From Avena insularis (taxonomy: Eukaryota; Streptophyta; Magnoliopsida; Poales; Poaceae): 64,000 bases of DNA. Positions 36,101 through 47,160 of the stretch are shown piece by piece. Position 1 is the stretch's first letter; every line of letters starts with the position of its first letter. Below the pieces are notes generated by a model that worked only from the letters and a program-made list of their open reading frames with translations, ran no database searches and was not told the origin of the DNA. The position numbers were made by a program, and so were the translations under genes. The stretch lies in NCBI GenBank assembly GCA_023614405.1, contig CM042685.1:186001-250000 (forward strand). Reading direction: 5' to 3'.

Positions 36101-37673
36101 AACTTCAATTCATTAGAACAGAGGTTCTTGGACGATTAGCTACTATGCAGGTAGTTGTAGAGCAGGACAATGATCTTAAGCAAGAAATTTTTAGACATCA
36201 AGCAGAAGATCCTTTTATTGCTGAGGAAATTCAGAGGATATCTCAAGGGAAAAATCAGTTTTTCGCCTTGGGGATTATGAGTCTTTATGGTTTCAAGACC
36301 GTCTATGTGTTCCAGATATGACTGAGATTAGAGATATCATACTCAGAGAAGCACATGAAACACCATATTCTATACATCCGGGAAGTACTAAGATGTATAT
36401 GGATTTGAAAGAACTGTTCCGGTGGAATAACATGAAAAGGGACATTGCTAAATATGTATCTGAATGCCATACTTGCCAAAGGGTGAAGGCTGAACATCAA
36501 AGTCCAGAAGGACCATTACAACCCTTAGAAATTCCGGAATGGAAGTGGGAGGAAATAGGTATGGACTTCATCACAGGACTACCCATGACACCAAAAAAGA
36601 AGGATATGATATGGGTAATTGTGGACAGACTCACTAAAAGTGCACATTTTATTCCGGTGAATCAAAAAGATAATGTCGAGAAGTTAGTTGAAGTATGTGT
36701 CAAAGAGATAGTAAGTAAGCATGGAGTACCCAAAAAGATCGTAACTGATAGGGGATCAGTGTTTACTTCAGCATTTTGGAAGCAATTGCATGAAGCACTT
36801 GGTTCAAAGTTAGATTTCAGCACAACATATCATCCTGAGACAGGAGGACGAACTGAAAGAACAAATCAAATACTAGAAGACATGTTAAGAGCTTGTGCAC
36901 TAGATTTTGGAGGTACATGGGAATATCATCTACCATTGGCAGAATTTTCTTATAATAATAGCTATCAGAGTAGTCTAAAGGCAGCTCCATATCAGGTTAT
37001 GTATGGAAGGAAGTGTAGATCACCAATATGTTGGTATGAGCCTGGAAGCAGCAAAGAATTTGCGCCAGATTATATCAAGGAAAGACAAGATATCATTGAT
37101 AAGATCAGGGATAGACTGAAAATAGCCCAGAGTAGACAGAAAAGTTATGCGGATCAAAGTCGAAGATCATGGCATCCAGAAGTGGGAGATATGGTCTATT
37201 TGAAAGTAAGTCCAATGAAAGGGGTGAAAAGGTTCGGAGTTAAAGGAAAGTTGAGTCCAAGATACATCGGACCATTCAAGATATTGAATCAAAACAAAAC
37301 TATAGCTTATGCTTTAGAGTTACCATCAAGATTAGCTCAAGTGCATAATGTTTTCCATGTGTCACAACTTCGTAAATGTTTGAAAGTTCCGGATGATGCA
37401 ATCACACACCAAGAGATAGAACTACAAGCAGACCTGACCTATATTGAAAAGCCATGTAAGATTCTGGAAGAAAACTGGAAAAGATTGAGGAACAGAGCAA
37501 TCAAATATTGCAAGGTACAGTGGGAACATCACCCTGAAAGGGAAGCCATGTGGGAGAAAGAGGAGGATTTAAGGAAAGCATATCCAGAACTATTCAGGTA
37601 CATCTCCACAAACTTCGGGACGAAGTTTAATTTAAGGGGGGAAGTCTGTAACATCCTAGCATTTAGGAACTAA
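33166..37673 (+). pseudogene. Gag-Pol polyprotein of element 1, nonsense and frameshift
   Basis: Domains in order: retrotransposon gag (33430-33800, with LLTGPAASWWENQ and REFEELQQGYTSVMEY); an Asn run from an AAC/AAT repeat; zinc knuckle CNNCGIPGH interrupted by TAG at 34021; a second knuckle lacking its last Cys; aspartic protease LFDTGATTSLIS (34310); reverse transcriptase (34870-35370) with FIDDILIYS; RNase H (35690-36030) with [16 protein letters not shown]; integrase with an H-H-C-C finger and D-D-E (GMDFITG, VTDRGS, RTERTNQ); and a C-terminal chromodomain (about 37440-37610, VQWEHHPEREAMWEKEED). In-frame TAG codons occur at 34021, 34657 and 35083, and a frame change falls at about 36250-36318. 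Apart from these the sequence is well preserved, so the copy may be fairly young or affected by base errors. Confidence 0.92.
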
Positions 37674-37797
37674 CGAAGGGTAGATTTAGGAATTTGGAAT
37701 GTTGCATGCATTCATCTATGAAAATGTGGGTAAAATTTTCGCCAAATAGAAACCTAAAGTGATCAAGGTTTCTTTCATACTTTGAGATTAGGTTTAG
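37634..37797 (+). repeat. Polypurine tract and interrupted 3' LTR of element 1
   Basis: AAGGGGGGAAG at 37634-37644 is the polypurine tract. The 3' LTR starts at 37647 with TGTAACATCC and is cut after 151 bp by the CRM-type LTR at 37798. TTTAG at 37793-37797 is the candidate left target duplication; its partner would lie beyond the gap. Confidence 0.85.
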
Positions 37798-38719
37798 TGA
37801 TGTGGACATCCCTACTATTGATACAACCATTGTACCTACAGCTACACACATACAAGGACCCATCACAAGATCTCGTGCCAAACAACTTAACTATCAGGTA
37901 CTTTCGTTTCTTGGAACTATTCCTCGCATACATGAGAATATGATGTTGCCTAAATCAGATGTATTTCTTACTCTTAGGAATGATGGACCAAGCCTGGATG
38001 AGAGGGACAAGCATTGGAGCATGGCCATGCATGGAGATGGCAGCAAGCATGTGATGATCCAAGAGAAGGCCACGGATGGAGATTTCAGAACTTTGAGGCC
38101 ACCATAATGAAGAAAGAAGGCTTGGACGAAATATTCAAGATTAATACTTCACGAATTCGTCCATAGCTTAATATGGTGCTGCGACACCTTTATTTTGGGC
38201 CAGGCCCATGTAATTTTCGCAGGTTTTTAATAGCCACTTTTTAGAGTCCGTATTTGAGGGGAAAAGGACTTCTAGGGTTGGATTCGGCCACCACTTCCAT
38301 GGCTGGCCGAAACCCCACCTTTTCCTCCTTAAATACTTCCCATCGCCGTCACCCTAGACTCGGATTTTGTTTAGACATTAAGTTAGCCATCATAGCAACT
38401 TCGCCAAGGCTCGAGCGTCGCAGAGGCCTCTTGTACTTCGCACCTATTCAGGATCCCACATTTTCAATAAAGCTTTCCTCTTAATCCGCAATATCTTGAT
38501 TGCAATATTAGTTCTTACTTGTTCTCGATTTCAGGTAGGAATTAAGACCCTCGTTGGTCAGGCTGATCGTGTTCACGCAGGATCGGTAACCTCCAGGAGA
38601 TTGGCCTAGAGATTGCATTGGTGCTCGTGCTCACACGTGTAGTCGGATCGTCAAGCCCGAACTCCACCAAAATCGAATATCGCCATCTCATCGAAAGATC
38701 GGACACCTTTGCCCTATCA
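37798..38719 (+). repeat. 5' LTR of CRM-type element, encodes pol C-terminus
   Basis: The LTR is 922 bp, TGATGTGG to CCCTATCA, directly before the primer site. Bases 37799-38107 are an open frame ending TAA, with GPITRSRAKQLNYQVLSFLG and FRTLRPP. In CRM elements the pol frame runs into the 3' LTR and supplies a C-terminal motif linked to centromere targeting; this is the 5' LTR copy of that stretch. TTCAATAAAG near 38464 could be the polyadenylation signal. Confidence 0.85.
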
Positions 38720-38721
38720 AG

Positions 38722-38731
38722 TGGTATCAGA
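38722..38731 (+). other. Primer binding site of CRM-type element
   Basis: TGGTATCAGA, three bases after the LTR end, matches the initiator-Met tRNA complement for its first ten bases and then diverges. Confidence 0.8.
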
Positions 38732-38734
38732 TTT

Positions 38735-39842
38735 CAGGTTGCTCGGTGAGATTTTACTGTTTTCGTAGATTAGATCTGTTTTTACCTATAACCCACGAAA
38801 AAGCCAAAAACACAGTTAGAGTTTAGATCCATCCCATAACCAATCTACGCCTCGCATTATCTTTTCAGTTTTTGCATTGTTGAATTTGTGTCTACATCGT
38901 CGTGTCGAGTTGCTGGTCTTAGTGTCTCATCCCTTGGAGTTTCGAGTTCTGATCATAGTAGTAACCGCCACACTCTCCGATCACCGCCACCATATTCCGC
39001 CACCATATTCCACCGCCATCCTCCCAGCCACCATAAACCCTAATACTCCACCACCGCCTTCCTACCGCGACACAGATACGATCAGTTTTCCTGCCGTGGT
39101 ACGAGTCCGAGTAGAGTTATTGTTTCCTACTTATTTCTTTTTACTTTCCTTCTTTGTTGTTTCCGTGTTAAGCTAAAGTCTGTGTCGAGTTAAGAGTCCA
39201 GTCGTAAGTCCAGAAGGAGAGCAAAAAAAAAGTCTGGAACCGCCTCCGAAATTTTTTCTGGCTATACTGTTTTTCGACCCCGGGGATCACTTTTCTCCAT
39301 CGGCCGTTATAGCAATATTTTTTTGGCGTCTGCGTGCTTTCCGGAGCAAAATAAAAAAAATCGAATTTTTTTTTGGGGCTAACCTCTTTTTAGACCCCGA
39401 AGATCAGTTCTCGACACTCGCCATCATAGTGATTTTCCACCTCTCGGTTCGCTTTTCAGGGTGCCATATCATCATACATTGCTTATTGTGTCGCGTCGTG
39501 ACATCGTTGGTGATCTAGGCTCGCGTCTCTAGTACGGTCTAGCCTAGGACCAGCACAGTACCGTCGTTGAGCATTCTTTCAACTTTTGCATTGCTATTTT
39601 GATAATTGCTAACCCTCTTTGCTAAGCCTTCCTAGAGCTCCACAAATACTCTCCACGTGCGGTGTTTCGACTCCTGGTAATCGCTTGGTTCAATCTTTGG
39701 ACCCACTGATCCTCGCGGTTGCACATCGCCTTTTCCTGCTGTTTGGTAAGAACTTGTAAGAGCTTCGTATATTGCTTGACGGATTACGCGTGCCTTCCAC
39801 CATATTTCCGTAGTATATACCTGTGCTTTTTAAGGACTAACC
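38735..39842 (+). other. Untranslated leader of CRM-type element
   Basis: About 1.1 kb without a convincing gene. It contains a diverged tandem duplication: a stretch with TTTTCGACCCCGGGGATCAC (39271) and a relative with TTTTAGACCCCGAAGATCAG (39389), about 120 bp apart. A pyrimidine-rich stretch with many CCACC motifs lies near 39000-39070. Packaging or dimerisation signals would be expected here but cannot be identified. Confidence 0.55.
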
Positions 39843-42800
39843 ATGACAGATACTTCGCGGAACCCTGCCACAATGACGAAAGAAGAACTACATGCCCACT
39901 TCTCTGCGCTCTTGGTCAGTCGCGCTGAAGACATGGATACGCGCCTAGGGGAGTTTGAGACCAAGCTCACCAACGCCGTGGACAAGATCGATGGACTCGA
40001 GAAATCCTTCAACGCCAAGCTTGACGTTCGGTTCAAGGAGCTTTTGAACAGATTGCCCGCACCCGCACCCACACATGGCGCACGGCGCATTCCGATCACG
40101 GGTCGGACTGATGGTTCGGCTGCCGCCGCACCCCCGACGGCTACCGCTGCAGCTGACGCACCTCAGACTTCCGCCGCGGCTGCTGCTGCGACATTGGGGA
40201 CAGATGACGGGTACTACTACGACCCCGACGACGATCTGTTTGACGAGGAGGTTGAACAACCTCCACAGGTACCTGCTGGCCCTCCCCGACGTTACTACCG
40301 CAACGCTCGACCACCGGTACGTGATGATGATCATGTTTCAAAGCTTAAATTAAATATTCCATCTTTTGAGGGTAAATATAATCCTGATGCATATCTTACA
40401 TGGGAGATGGAAGTAGAACAACGTTTTGCATGCTTAAAATATCCTGAGAATATGCGTGTTAGTGCTGCTACATGTGAATTTACTAAATTTGCTTCCCTTT
40501 GGTGGTCTGAGTATTGTCGTTTAAATCCTACTAATATTCCTAGTACTTGGACTGCTTTAAAAACTGCTATGCGTGTTCGTTTTGTACCTCCCACTTATCA
40601 ACGTGATTTACTAAAGAATCTGACACGTTTAGAGCAAGGGAAAAATTCTGTAGAAGAGTATTATCAGGAATTGCAAACGGGGATGGTTCGGTGTGGTCTT
40701 GTTGAATCTAATGAACAAATGCTTGCACGTTTCTTTGGTGGATTAAACAAGGACATTCAGCACATCTTAGATTATAAGGAATATAATTCTATCACTCGTT
40801 TGTTTCATCTTGCTTGCAAAGCTGAACGTGAAGTGCAGGATCGCCAAACACCATGGAGGAGGACTAATAATTCTGCAGGTCGCACATCCACTTGGACATC
40901 CCGACAATCAGCGCCTCCTTCTCGTGATTCGCCACCAGCTACTACCACATCCAAGGCCACCACAAGATTTCCAGCTGCTCCTCCATCGTCATCCAATGCT
41001 CCTGCTCGTAGTGCATATTCTATGGCTTCCACGGGTAAGACAAAGGATATACAATGCCGCAAGTGCTGGGGTTTTGGTCATATTGAGAGACAGCGCACAA
41101 CACAACGTGTGATGATGGTGCGGGAAGATGGTCAATACGATTCAGCGAGTGACTTTGATGAAGATACACTAGCCCTTATTTCTGCTCGAGATGGAGACAA
41201 TTCTGATGTTGATGAAGAGACAGAGGTAATGGGAGCTGAAGCTGCTGATCAATACAAGAGCTTAATTACACAACGTGTGTTGAGTGTGCAATTGAGCAAA
41301 TCTGAGCAAGATCAACGCCACAACCTGTTCCAAACACGTGGTGTTGTCAAGGAAAGATCTATACGGATCATCATTGATGGAGGGAGTTGTAATAATCTGG
41401 TCAGTGTTGACATGGTAGAGAAGCTTGCGCTTCCAACAAGATAACACCCACATTCATATTACATCCAATGGTTTGAGAGTTCTCGCAAGATCAAGGTAAC
41501 AAGAACGGTACGCGTGCATTTTACTATTGGTACATATTCTGATTTTGTTGATTGTGATGTTGTACCTATGCAAGCTTGTTCTTTGTTACTTGGTAGACCA
41601 TGGCAATTTGATAGAGAATCTGTTCATAATGGCAAAACTAATCACTATTCTCTTATGCATGATGGAAAGAAAATTGGTCTAAAACCTATGACTCCCGAAC
41701 AGATTTTAAAAGATGATCTTGCTAGAGTTAGTAGAGCTAAAACTGAGGAGAAAAATAAAGTGAGAATCAGATTGTTGCTGCAGATTTTATACCACCAAAG
41801 AACACTAAATCTGATTCTACACATGCTACTGAAATTCGTTTGAAGAGTCCATGTATGCTTGCAAATAAAATTGATATTGCTGAACTAGATGTAAACAATA
41901 CTCAATGTTATGCAATTGTCTGCAAAGAGGTTTTGTTTTCATTTGAGGATATGCCTCCTTCTTTGCCACCCGCTATTGCTAACCTTTTGCAGGAATATGA
42001 GGACGTCTTTCCCGCTGAGCTGCCACTAGGACTACCTCCTATTAGAGGAATTGCGCACCAAATTGATCTAATTCCTGGTGCCACGTTGCCCAACCGCGCG
42101 CCATATAGAACCAATCCAGAGGAGACAAAGGAGATACAACGCCAAATTCAGGAACTACTCGACAGAGATCATATTCGTGAGTCCCTTAGCCCCTATGTTG
42201 TTCCTATTATTATGGTACCTAAGAAAGATGGTTCTTCACGCATGTGTACTGATTGTAGAGCTATCAATAATATTACTATTCGATATCGTCATCCTATTCC
42301 ACGTTTAGATGACATGCTTGATGAATTGAGTGGCTCTACCATGTTTTCTAAAGTTGATTTGCATAGTGGTTACCACCAGATTCGTATGAAATTAGGAGAT
42401 GAATGGAAAACAACATTTAAAACTAAGTTCGGTTTATATGAGTGGTTAGTAATGCCATTTGGTTTAACTAATGCACCTATCACTTTCATGAGATTAATGA
42501 ACGAAGTTTTACGTGCTTTCATTGGACGTTTTGTGGTAGTCTACTTTGATGATATTCTGATTTATAGCAAATCTTTAGAGGATCATTTGGACCATTTACA
42601 TGCTGTTTTCAATGCTTTACGTGATGCACGTTTGTTTGGTAACCTTGAGAAGTGCACCTTTTGCACCAATCGAGTTGCGTTTCTTGGCTATGTTGTTACA
42701 TCACAGGGTATTGAAGTAGATCCAGCCAAGATTGAAGCTATTGAGAATTGGCCGCAGCCCAAGACGGTCACACAAGTGAGGAGTTTTCTTGGCCTCGCTG

Positions 42801-44383
42801 GTTTTTATAGGCCCTTTGTCAAAGACTTTGGATCAATTGCCGCGCCGCTGAATGAGCTTACCAAGAAGGATGTGCCCTTTGTTTGGGGCGATGCACAATA
42901 ACAGGCCTTCGTCATATTGAAAGATAAGCTAACACATGCTCCCTTACTCCAACTTCCTGATTTTACTAAGACTTTTGAGCTTGAATGTGATGCTAGTGGA
43001 ATTGGTTTGGGAGGGGTGTTATTACAAGAGGGAAAACCTGTTGCATATTTTAGTGAGAAATTGAGTGGGGCTAGTCTGAACTATTCTACTTATGATAAAG
43101 AATTATATGCATTGGTTCGGACATTAGAAACTTGGCAACATTATCTATGGCCTAAAGAATTTGTTATACACTCTGATCATGAATCTTTGAAGCATATTCG
43201 TAGTCAAGCTAAATTGAATCGTCGTCATGCAAAGTGGATTGAATTTATTGAGTCTTTTCCTTATGTTATTAAACACAAAAAGGGTAAAGATAATATTATT
43301 GCTGATGCTTTGTCGCGCCGTTATGCTTTGTTATCTCAACTTGACTTCAAAATATATGGATTGGAAACTATTAAGGAACAATATGTGCATGATGCTGAAT
43401 TTAAAGATGTGTTGCAGAATTGTATAGATGGTAGAACTTGGAACAAGTTCGTCTTCAATGATGGATTTGTGTTCCGTGCTAACAAACTATGCATTCCAGA
43501 TAGTTCTGTTCGTCTTTTGTTGTTACAGGAGGTGCATGGAGGAGGATTGATGGGACACTTTGGTGTCAAGAAGACAGAGGATGTTCTTGCTGCACACTTC
43601 TTTTCGCCACGTATGCGTCGAGATGTTGAGCGATTTGTGGCACGCTGCACTACTTGTCAAAAAGCTAAGTCTCGCCTTAATCCACATGGTTTATATATGC
43701 CTCTTCCTGTTCCTAGTGTTCCTTGGGAGGATATTTCTATGGACTTTGTTTTGGGATTGCCACGAACACAGAAGGGGAGGGATAGTATTTTTGTTGTTGT
43801 GGATCGGTTTTCTAAGATGGCACACTTTATTCCTTGTCATAAAACGGATGATGCTGCGCATATTGCTGATTTGTTCTTTCGTGAAATTGTTCGTTTGCAT
43901 GGTGTGCCAAATACTATTGTTTCTGATCGTGATACTAAATTTCTTAGCCACTTTTGGAGATGTTTATGGGCTAAGTTGGGGACTAAATTGCTGTTTAGTA
44001 CTACATGTCATCCCCAAACTGATGGACAAACTAAAGTAGTAAATAGAACTTTGTCTACTATGTTGCGGGCTGTTTTAAAGAAGAACTTAAAATTGTGGGA
44101 AGAGTGTTTACCTCATATAGAATTTGCTTATAATCGTTCCCTGCATTCTACCACAAAGATGTGCCCATTTGAGATTGTGTATGGTTTTGTTCCTCGTGCA
44201 CCTATTGATTTATTGCCTTTACCTTCTTCGGTGCAACATACTTTGGATGCTACACAACGCGTTGAAATGATATTAAACTTGCATAAGACTACTAAAGATA
44301 ACATCAAACATATGAATGCTAAGTATAAACTTGCTGGGGATAAAGGGAGAAAGCATGTTGTGTTTGATGTTGGAGATCTTGTT
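39843..44383 (+). pseudogene. CRM-type Gag-Pol with dead integrase, cut by gap
   Basis: Gag starts at ATG 39843 (MTDTSRNPATMTKEELHAHF) and has LNIPSFEGKYNPDAYLTWEM and LWWSEYCRLNPTN. The zinc knuckle CRKCWGFGH lacks its final Cys (Arg instead). Protease IIIDGGSCNN lies near 41370, reverse transcriptase at 42100-42630 with VVYFDDILIYS, RNase H at 42940-43310 with [13 protein letters not shown], and integrase from about 43530 with an H-H-C-C finger. The first two catalytic aspartates are present ([15 protein letters not shown]), but the third acidic residue is Lys: codon AAA at 44033-44035 where Glu is expected ([10 protein letters not shown]). Stops: TAA at 41442-41444 and TAA at 42899-42901; a frame change falls near 41760-41840. 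The frame runs into the gap just after VFDVGDLV, before the integrase C-terminal domain. Confidence 0.92.
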
Positions 44384-44483
44384 NNNNNNNNNNNNNNNNN
44401 NNNNNNNNNNNNNNNNNNNNNNNNNNNNNNNNNNNNNNNNNNNNNNNNNNNNNNNNNNNNNNNNNNNNNNNNNNNNNNNNNNN
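44384..44483. other. Scaffold gap, 100 N
   Basis: Exactly 100 N, the conventional length for a gap of unknown size. The left flank is inside CRM integrase and the right flank is about 700 bp into another element's LTR. The missing part should include the CRM pol end, its 3' LTR, the rest of element 1's 3' LTR and the start of the next element. Confidence 0.98.
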
Positions 44484-47014
44484 AGGTAAATGGCATTAGA
44501 ATCTCTGGCGTTTCTTGTCGAGCCTCACAGCTGTTTAATCCCCTCTCTACATGACCATTCCCCTCAACCAATTCCTTCTCCATGCCACCCATTTTGCTGG
44601 CTTCGCCGGGCCTTGCTTGTTGCTCGACGACCCAGCGCCCGGCAATTCGGTGATCACCGTGTTCCCCTCTGTCCTGACTCATGCTATCAAGCTAAAGCCA
44701 ACTTCTTGCTGCGCATCTCTTACATGCAGCGTTTTGTTCTCGCAGTGCATAGCTTCCTTAACGACTTACGACCGGCGCCCGCTGTCTCTGCCGCCAGAAC
44801 TCCAGTGACCTCTCCTCCGCAAAGTACCAGCCGCCTTGCCCTCTACCCACAATCGCCCTAGGACCCCCTCGTCTTCATCTAACGGTGCCCTCCTTTTGGC
44901 TTAGCGCGTGGCAGAACCTATTAGCGTCGGCGGCTGACGCGCCGCGACACCGCGATGCCAAACTCCGGCGAGAATCTCCGGCGACCCGTCGCCCTTGCCA
45001 AGCCACCTCCGTTGAGCCATACCGACCTTCGCGGTTCTGGTAAGCACACTCATCCCCTCCCCGAAGCGACCTAGAGCATGGCCCGCCCATCAGCGGCAGG
45101 CGCTACCGCCGCTCGCCATAGTAGCGGCGCTTCACTTCCCGAGCGTGGTGGGCTGATCGGAAGCCGTTGGATCTAAACCAGCAGCGTCTTGAATCAGAAC
45201 CGCCTTGAAGCGTTCTGATTTGATGCGAACCCGTGCATGTCACTTGATCGCCAGCGGCTGTGAAACTCGATCAAATCCCGAACGATGCAGGCCAATAGAA
45301 AAGCAGGCGTAGCTGGGGTTTGTTTAAAAACAGGGCCCAAAAACAGATTTGAATCCAATTTTGATTTAGCTATAACATGTTTTCCCCATGTTAGATTTTT
45401 TGCAAATTTTATACCGTTGGAATCAGGGAGACAAGCCCTTTCTATTTTATGCAATGTGTTTAAAGAAGTTTAGGTTCTGTTAAAATGGTTTCTTTTGAAA
45501 CTTATTTAGGACTATTTTGGATATAGGAATTGTTTAGAAAATTGTTTTGAGTGTAAAAATAAACTTGGTTTGTGGTGCGGTATTTTGATTCAGTACTATA
45601 CCTGCTTGGTTGGGTTTTAAAAAAATACATTCCTTAGCATCTTGCATGCATGCATATATTTTGATTGTATATGTTTTGTATGTGATTGTGGTTATATTTT
45701 AATAATAGATTTGGTGCTAGTGATTGTGATTGTGAAAGTGCTACTCTCCTCCTGCAAGGCAAGTGGTACTTATGAATATTTCCTATCCTATATTTTATAC
45801 AAGCATTAGGAAATATTTTACTAGTCTTGCATGTTACTATTTTTGCCCGAATGCTGTGTTGGGAAATCCTATGTAGTTGTAAGTGCTGAAATTTCTAAGT
45901 TAGTTATAGCATGCTTGGCCTGGTTGCTTAGCAAACAAGGTTGGTGCAAGTATATACATGCTATGGTAAAATATTTCTAAGTCTTTGGACTTATGTTTTT
46001 CTTAATAAAACAACTAAGTGTTAGATCTTTAGGTGGAATGGGACTTGAATGGTGGTTTATGGTTGAGTGGTTACACAAGGCCCATGGCTATGGTTTACCT
46101 TGTGTATCTCACTTGTGAAAGCCACCGAACAAAGGGATTTAGTGGCCAAGTGTTGTGACTAGTCCGGCCACTTGTGATATGTTCTGCTACTTGGATCACA
46201 TAAGTTGCTAAACTTAGCCATTTAGACGATTGGTAGTAGTGGGAAAGGGATAGAGTTGGGCGCTATCCATTTGGTCTAAGGAAGGCTTACGAAAGGTCAT
46301 CTTGGGAAACCAAGTCACGGTGAGGAAAGTGCACAACCTCTGCGAGGATGGAAAAAATCCTAGAAGTACTTAGCCAAAGTCATGGCAATATGGACAAATT
46401 GAGCATCAAGACATGGAAGCTATCAAGAAGAATCTCCCATCACTCAACTTCTAAAAGTAAAAACTTGTGGGTGAACAAGGGTAAAGGACCTCAATGTCTA
46501 TTGATGGTTTCTTGGAAAAAAGTTTTTGACAAAAGAAAAAAACTTAGTGAATTTCAACTAATAGGAAATAATATCTATTTTTTGAGCAAAGCAGAAGCCA
46601 AGCTACACTTAGCCAAAATGCATATAGTAAATATAGTCCACCTAAAATTTACTAATGTATCACTTGCTTCAATACTATTCCAAGTAGTATTGACCCACTG
46701 TAGGCTGCAACTTGTGATGTTGCAGGTTACTCACGCAATGAAGATTAGGTGTCATGAGTACACACTTTCAACATGCTTGCTGTGGCACACATGAAGATGA
46801 AGACTTATGTTTACTTGATATTCAAACTCTTGTATTAGGCACTGTGGCCTTGAGTTATAAAGACTATATTTTATCTACTGGAATGGATGTAATAAATGAC
46901 CTTTGTATCCCTGTGTACTTCATCTTAAAGCTTGTGTGGATGCTATGATGATCCAGGGACTAGCATTGCGATCCATGAGGGGATCCTTTTCCTTTACAAA
47001 GGAGGATCGGCCAG
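44484..47014 (+). repeat. 5' LTR of element 3, missing about 700 bp at its start
   Basis: It aligns along its length with 54135-56603, beginning GGTAAATGGCATT and finishing with GGATCCTTTTCCTTTACAAA. Differences include many one- to four-base indels as well as substitutions. A degenerate TGGTATCCCGAAAC at 47017 sits where the primer site should be. The right end is known to within a few bases. The interior is T-rich and intron-like, with no gene. Confidence 0.85.
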
Positions 47015-47160
47015 GATGGTATCCCGAAACCTTTGTGTTGCTGTGGGATTATGACCCTAGGATTGGAAACCACTAAGGAAAAATTTTCAACTAATTCTAC
47101 ACTTGTCTATTCTTCTACGTAAAACCTTTCCTAATCTTTCTCTTTCTCATATCTATTTGT

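Larger units (their letters stand above)
29900..37797 (+). mobile_element. Gypsy chromovirus (Tekay-like) with extra ORF, element 1
   Basis: In order: a partial 5' LTR ending at 31404, a tRNA-Met-type primer site, an extra ORF upstream of gag, gag-pol with a C-terminal chromodomain, a polypurine tract, and the first 151 bp of the 3' LTR. The 3' LTR is cut at 37797 by insertion of a CRM-type element; the remainder is expected beyond the scaffold gap. The domain order, RT motif [10 protein letters not shown] and chromodomain place it among chromoviruses, nearest Tekay/Del. An extra ORF before gag recalls rice RIRE3/RIRE8-type elements. Several stops and one frameshift make this copy defective. 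Confidence 0.85.
37798..44383 (+). mobile_element. CRM-type centromeric retrotransposon, 3' end lost in gap
   Basis: The LTR start TGATGTGGACATCC closely resembles the conserved start of CRM-clade LTRs (TGATGAAGACATCC as I recall it), and the LTR itself encodes a polyprotein C-terminus, a hallmark of centromere-targeting CRM elements. Leader, gag and pol follow in order until the sequence stops at the N run, so the integrase C-terminus, polypurine tract and 3' LTR are missing. It sits inside the 3' LTR of element 1. Nonsense codons and a mutated integrase active site show it cannot move autonomously. Confidence 0.85.

Noticed and set aside
37798..38719. A host gene at 37.8-38.1 kb
   Set aside because: The frame is the CRM pol C-terminus carried by the 5' LTR copy; a primer site follows the LTR.
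44490..44861. Frames just right of the gap, repeated at 54143-54523
   Set aside because: They lie in the GC-rich leader of the element 3 LTRs and are not conserved in frame between the two copies.
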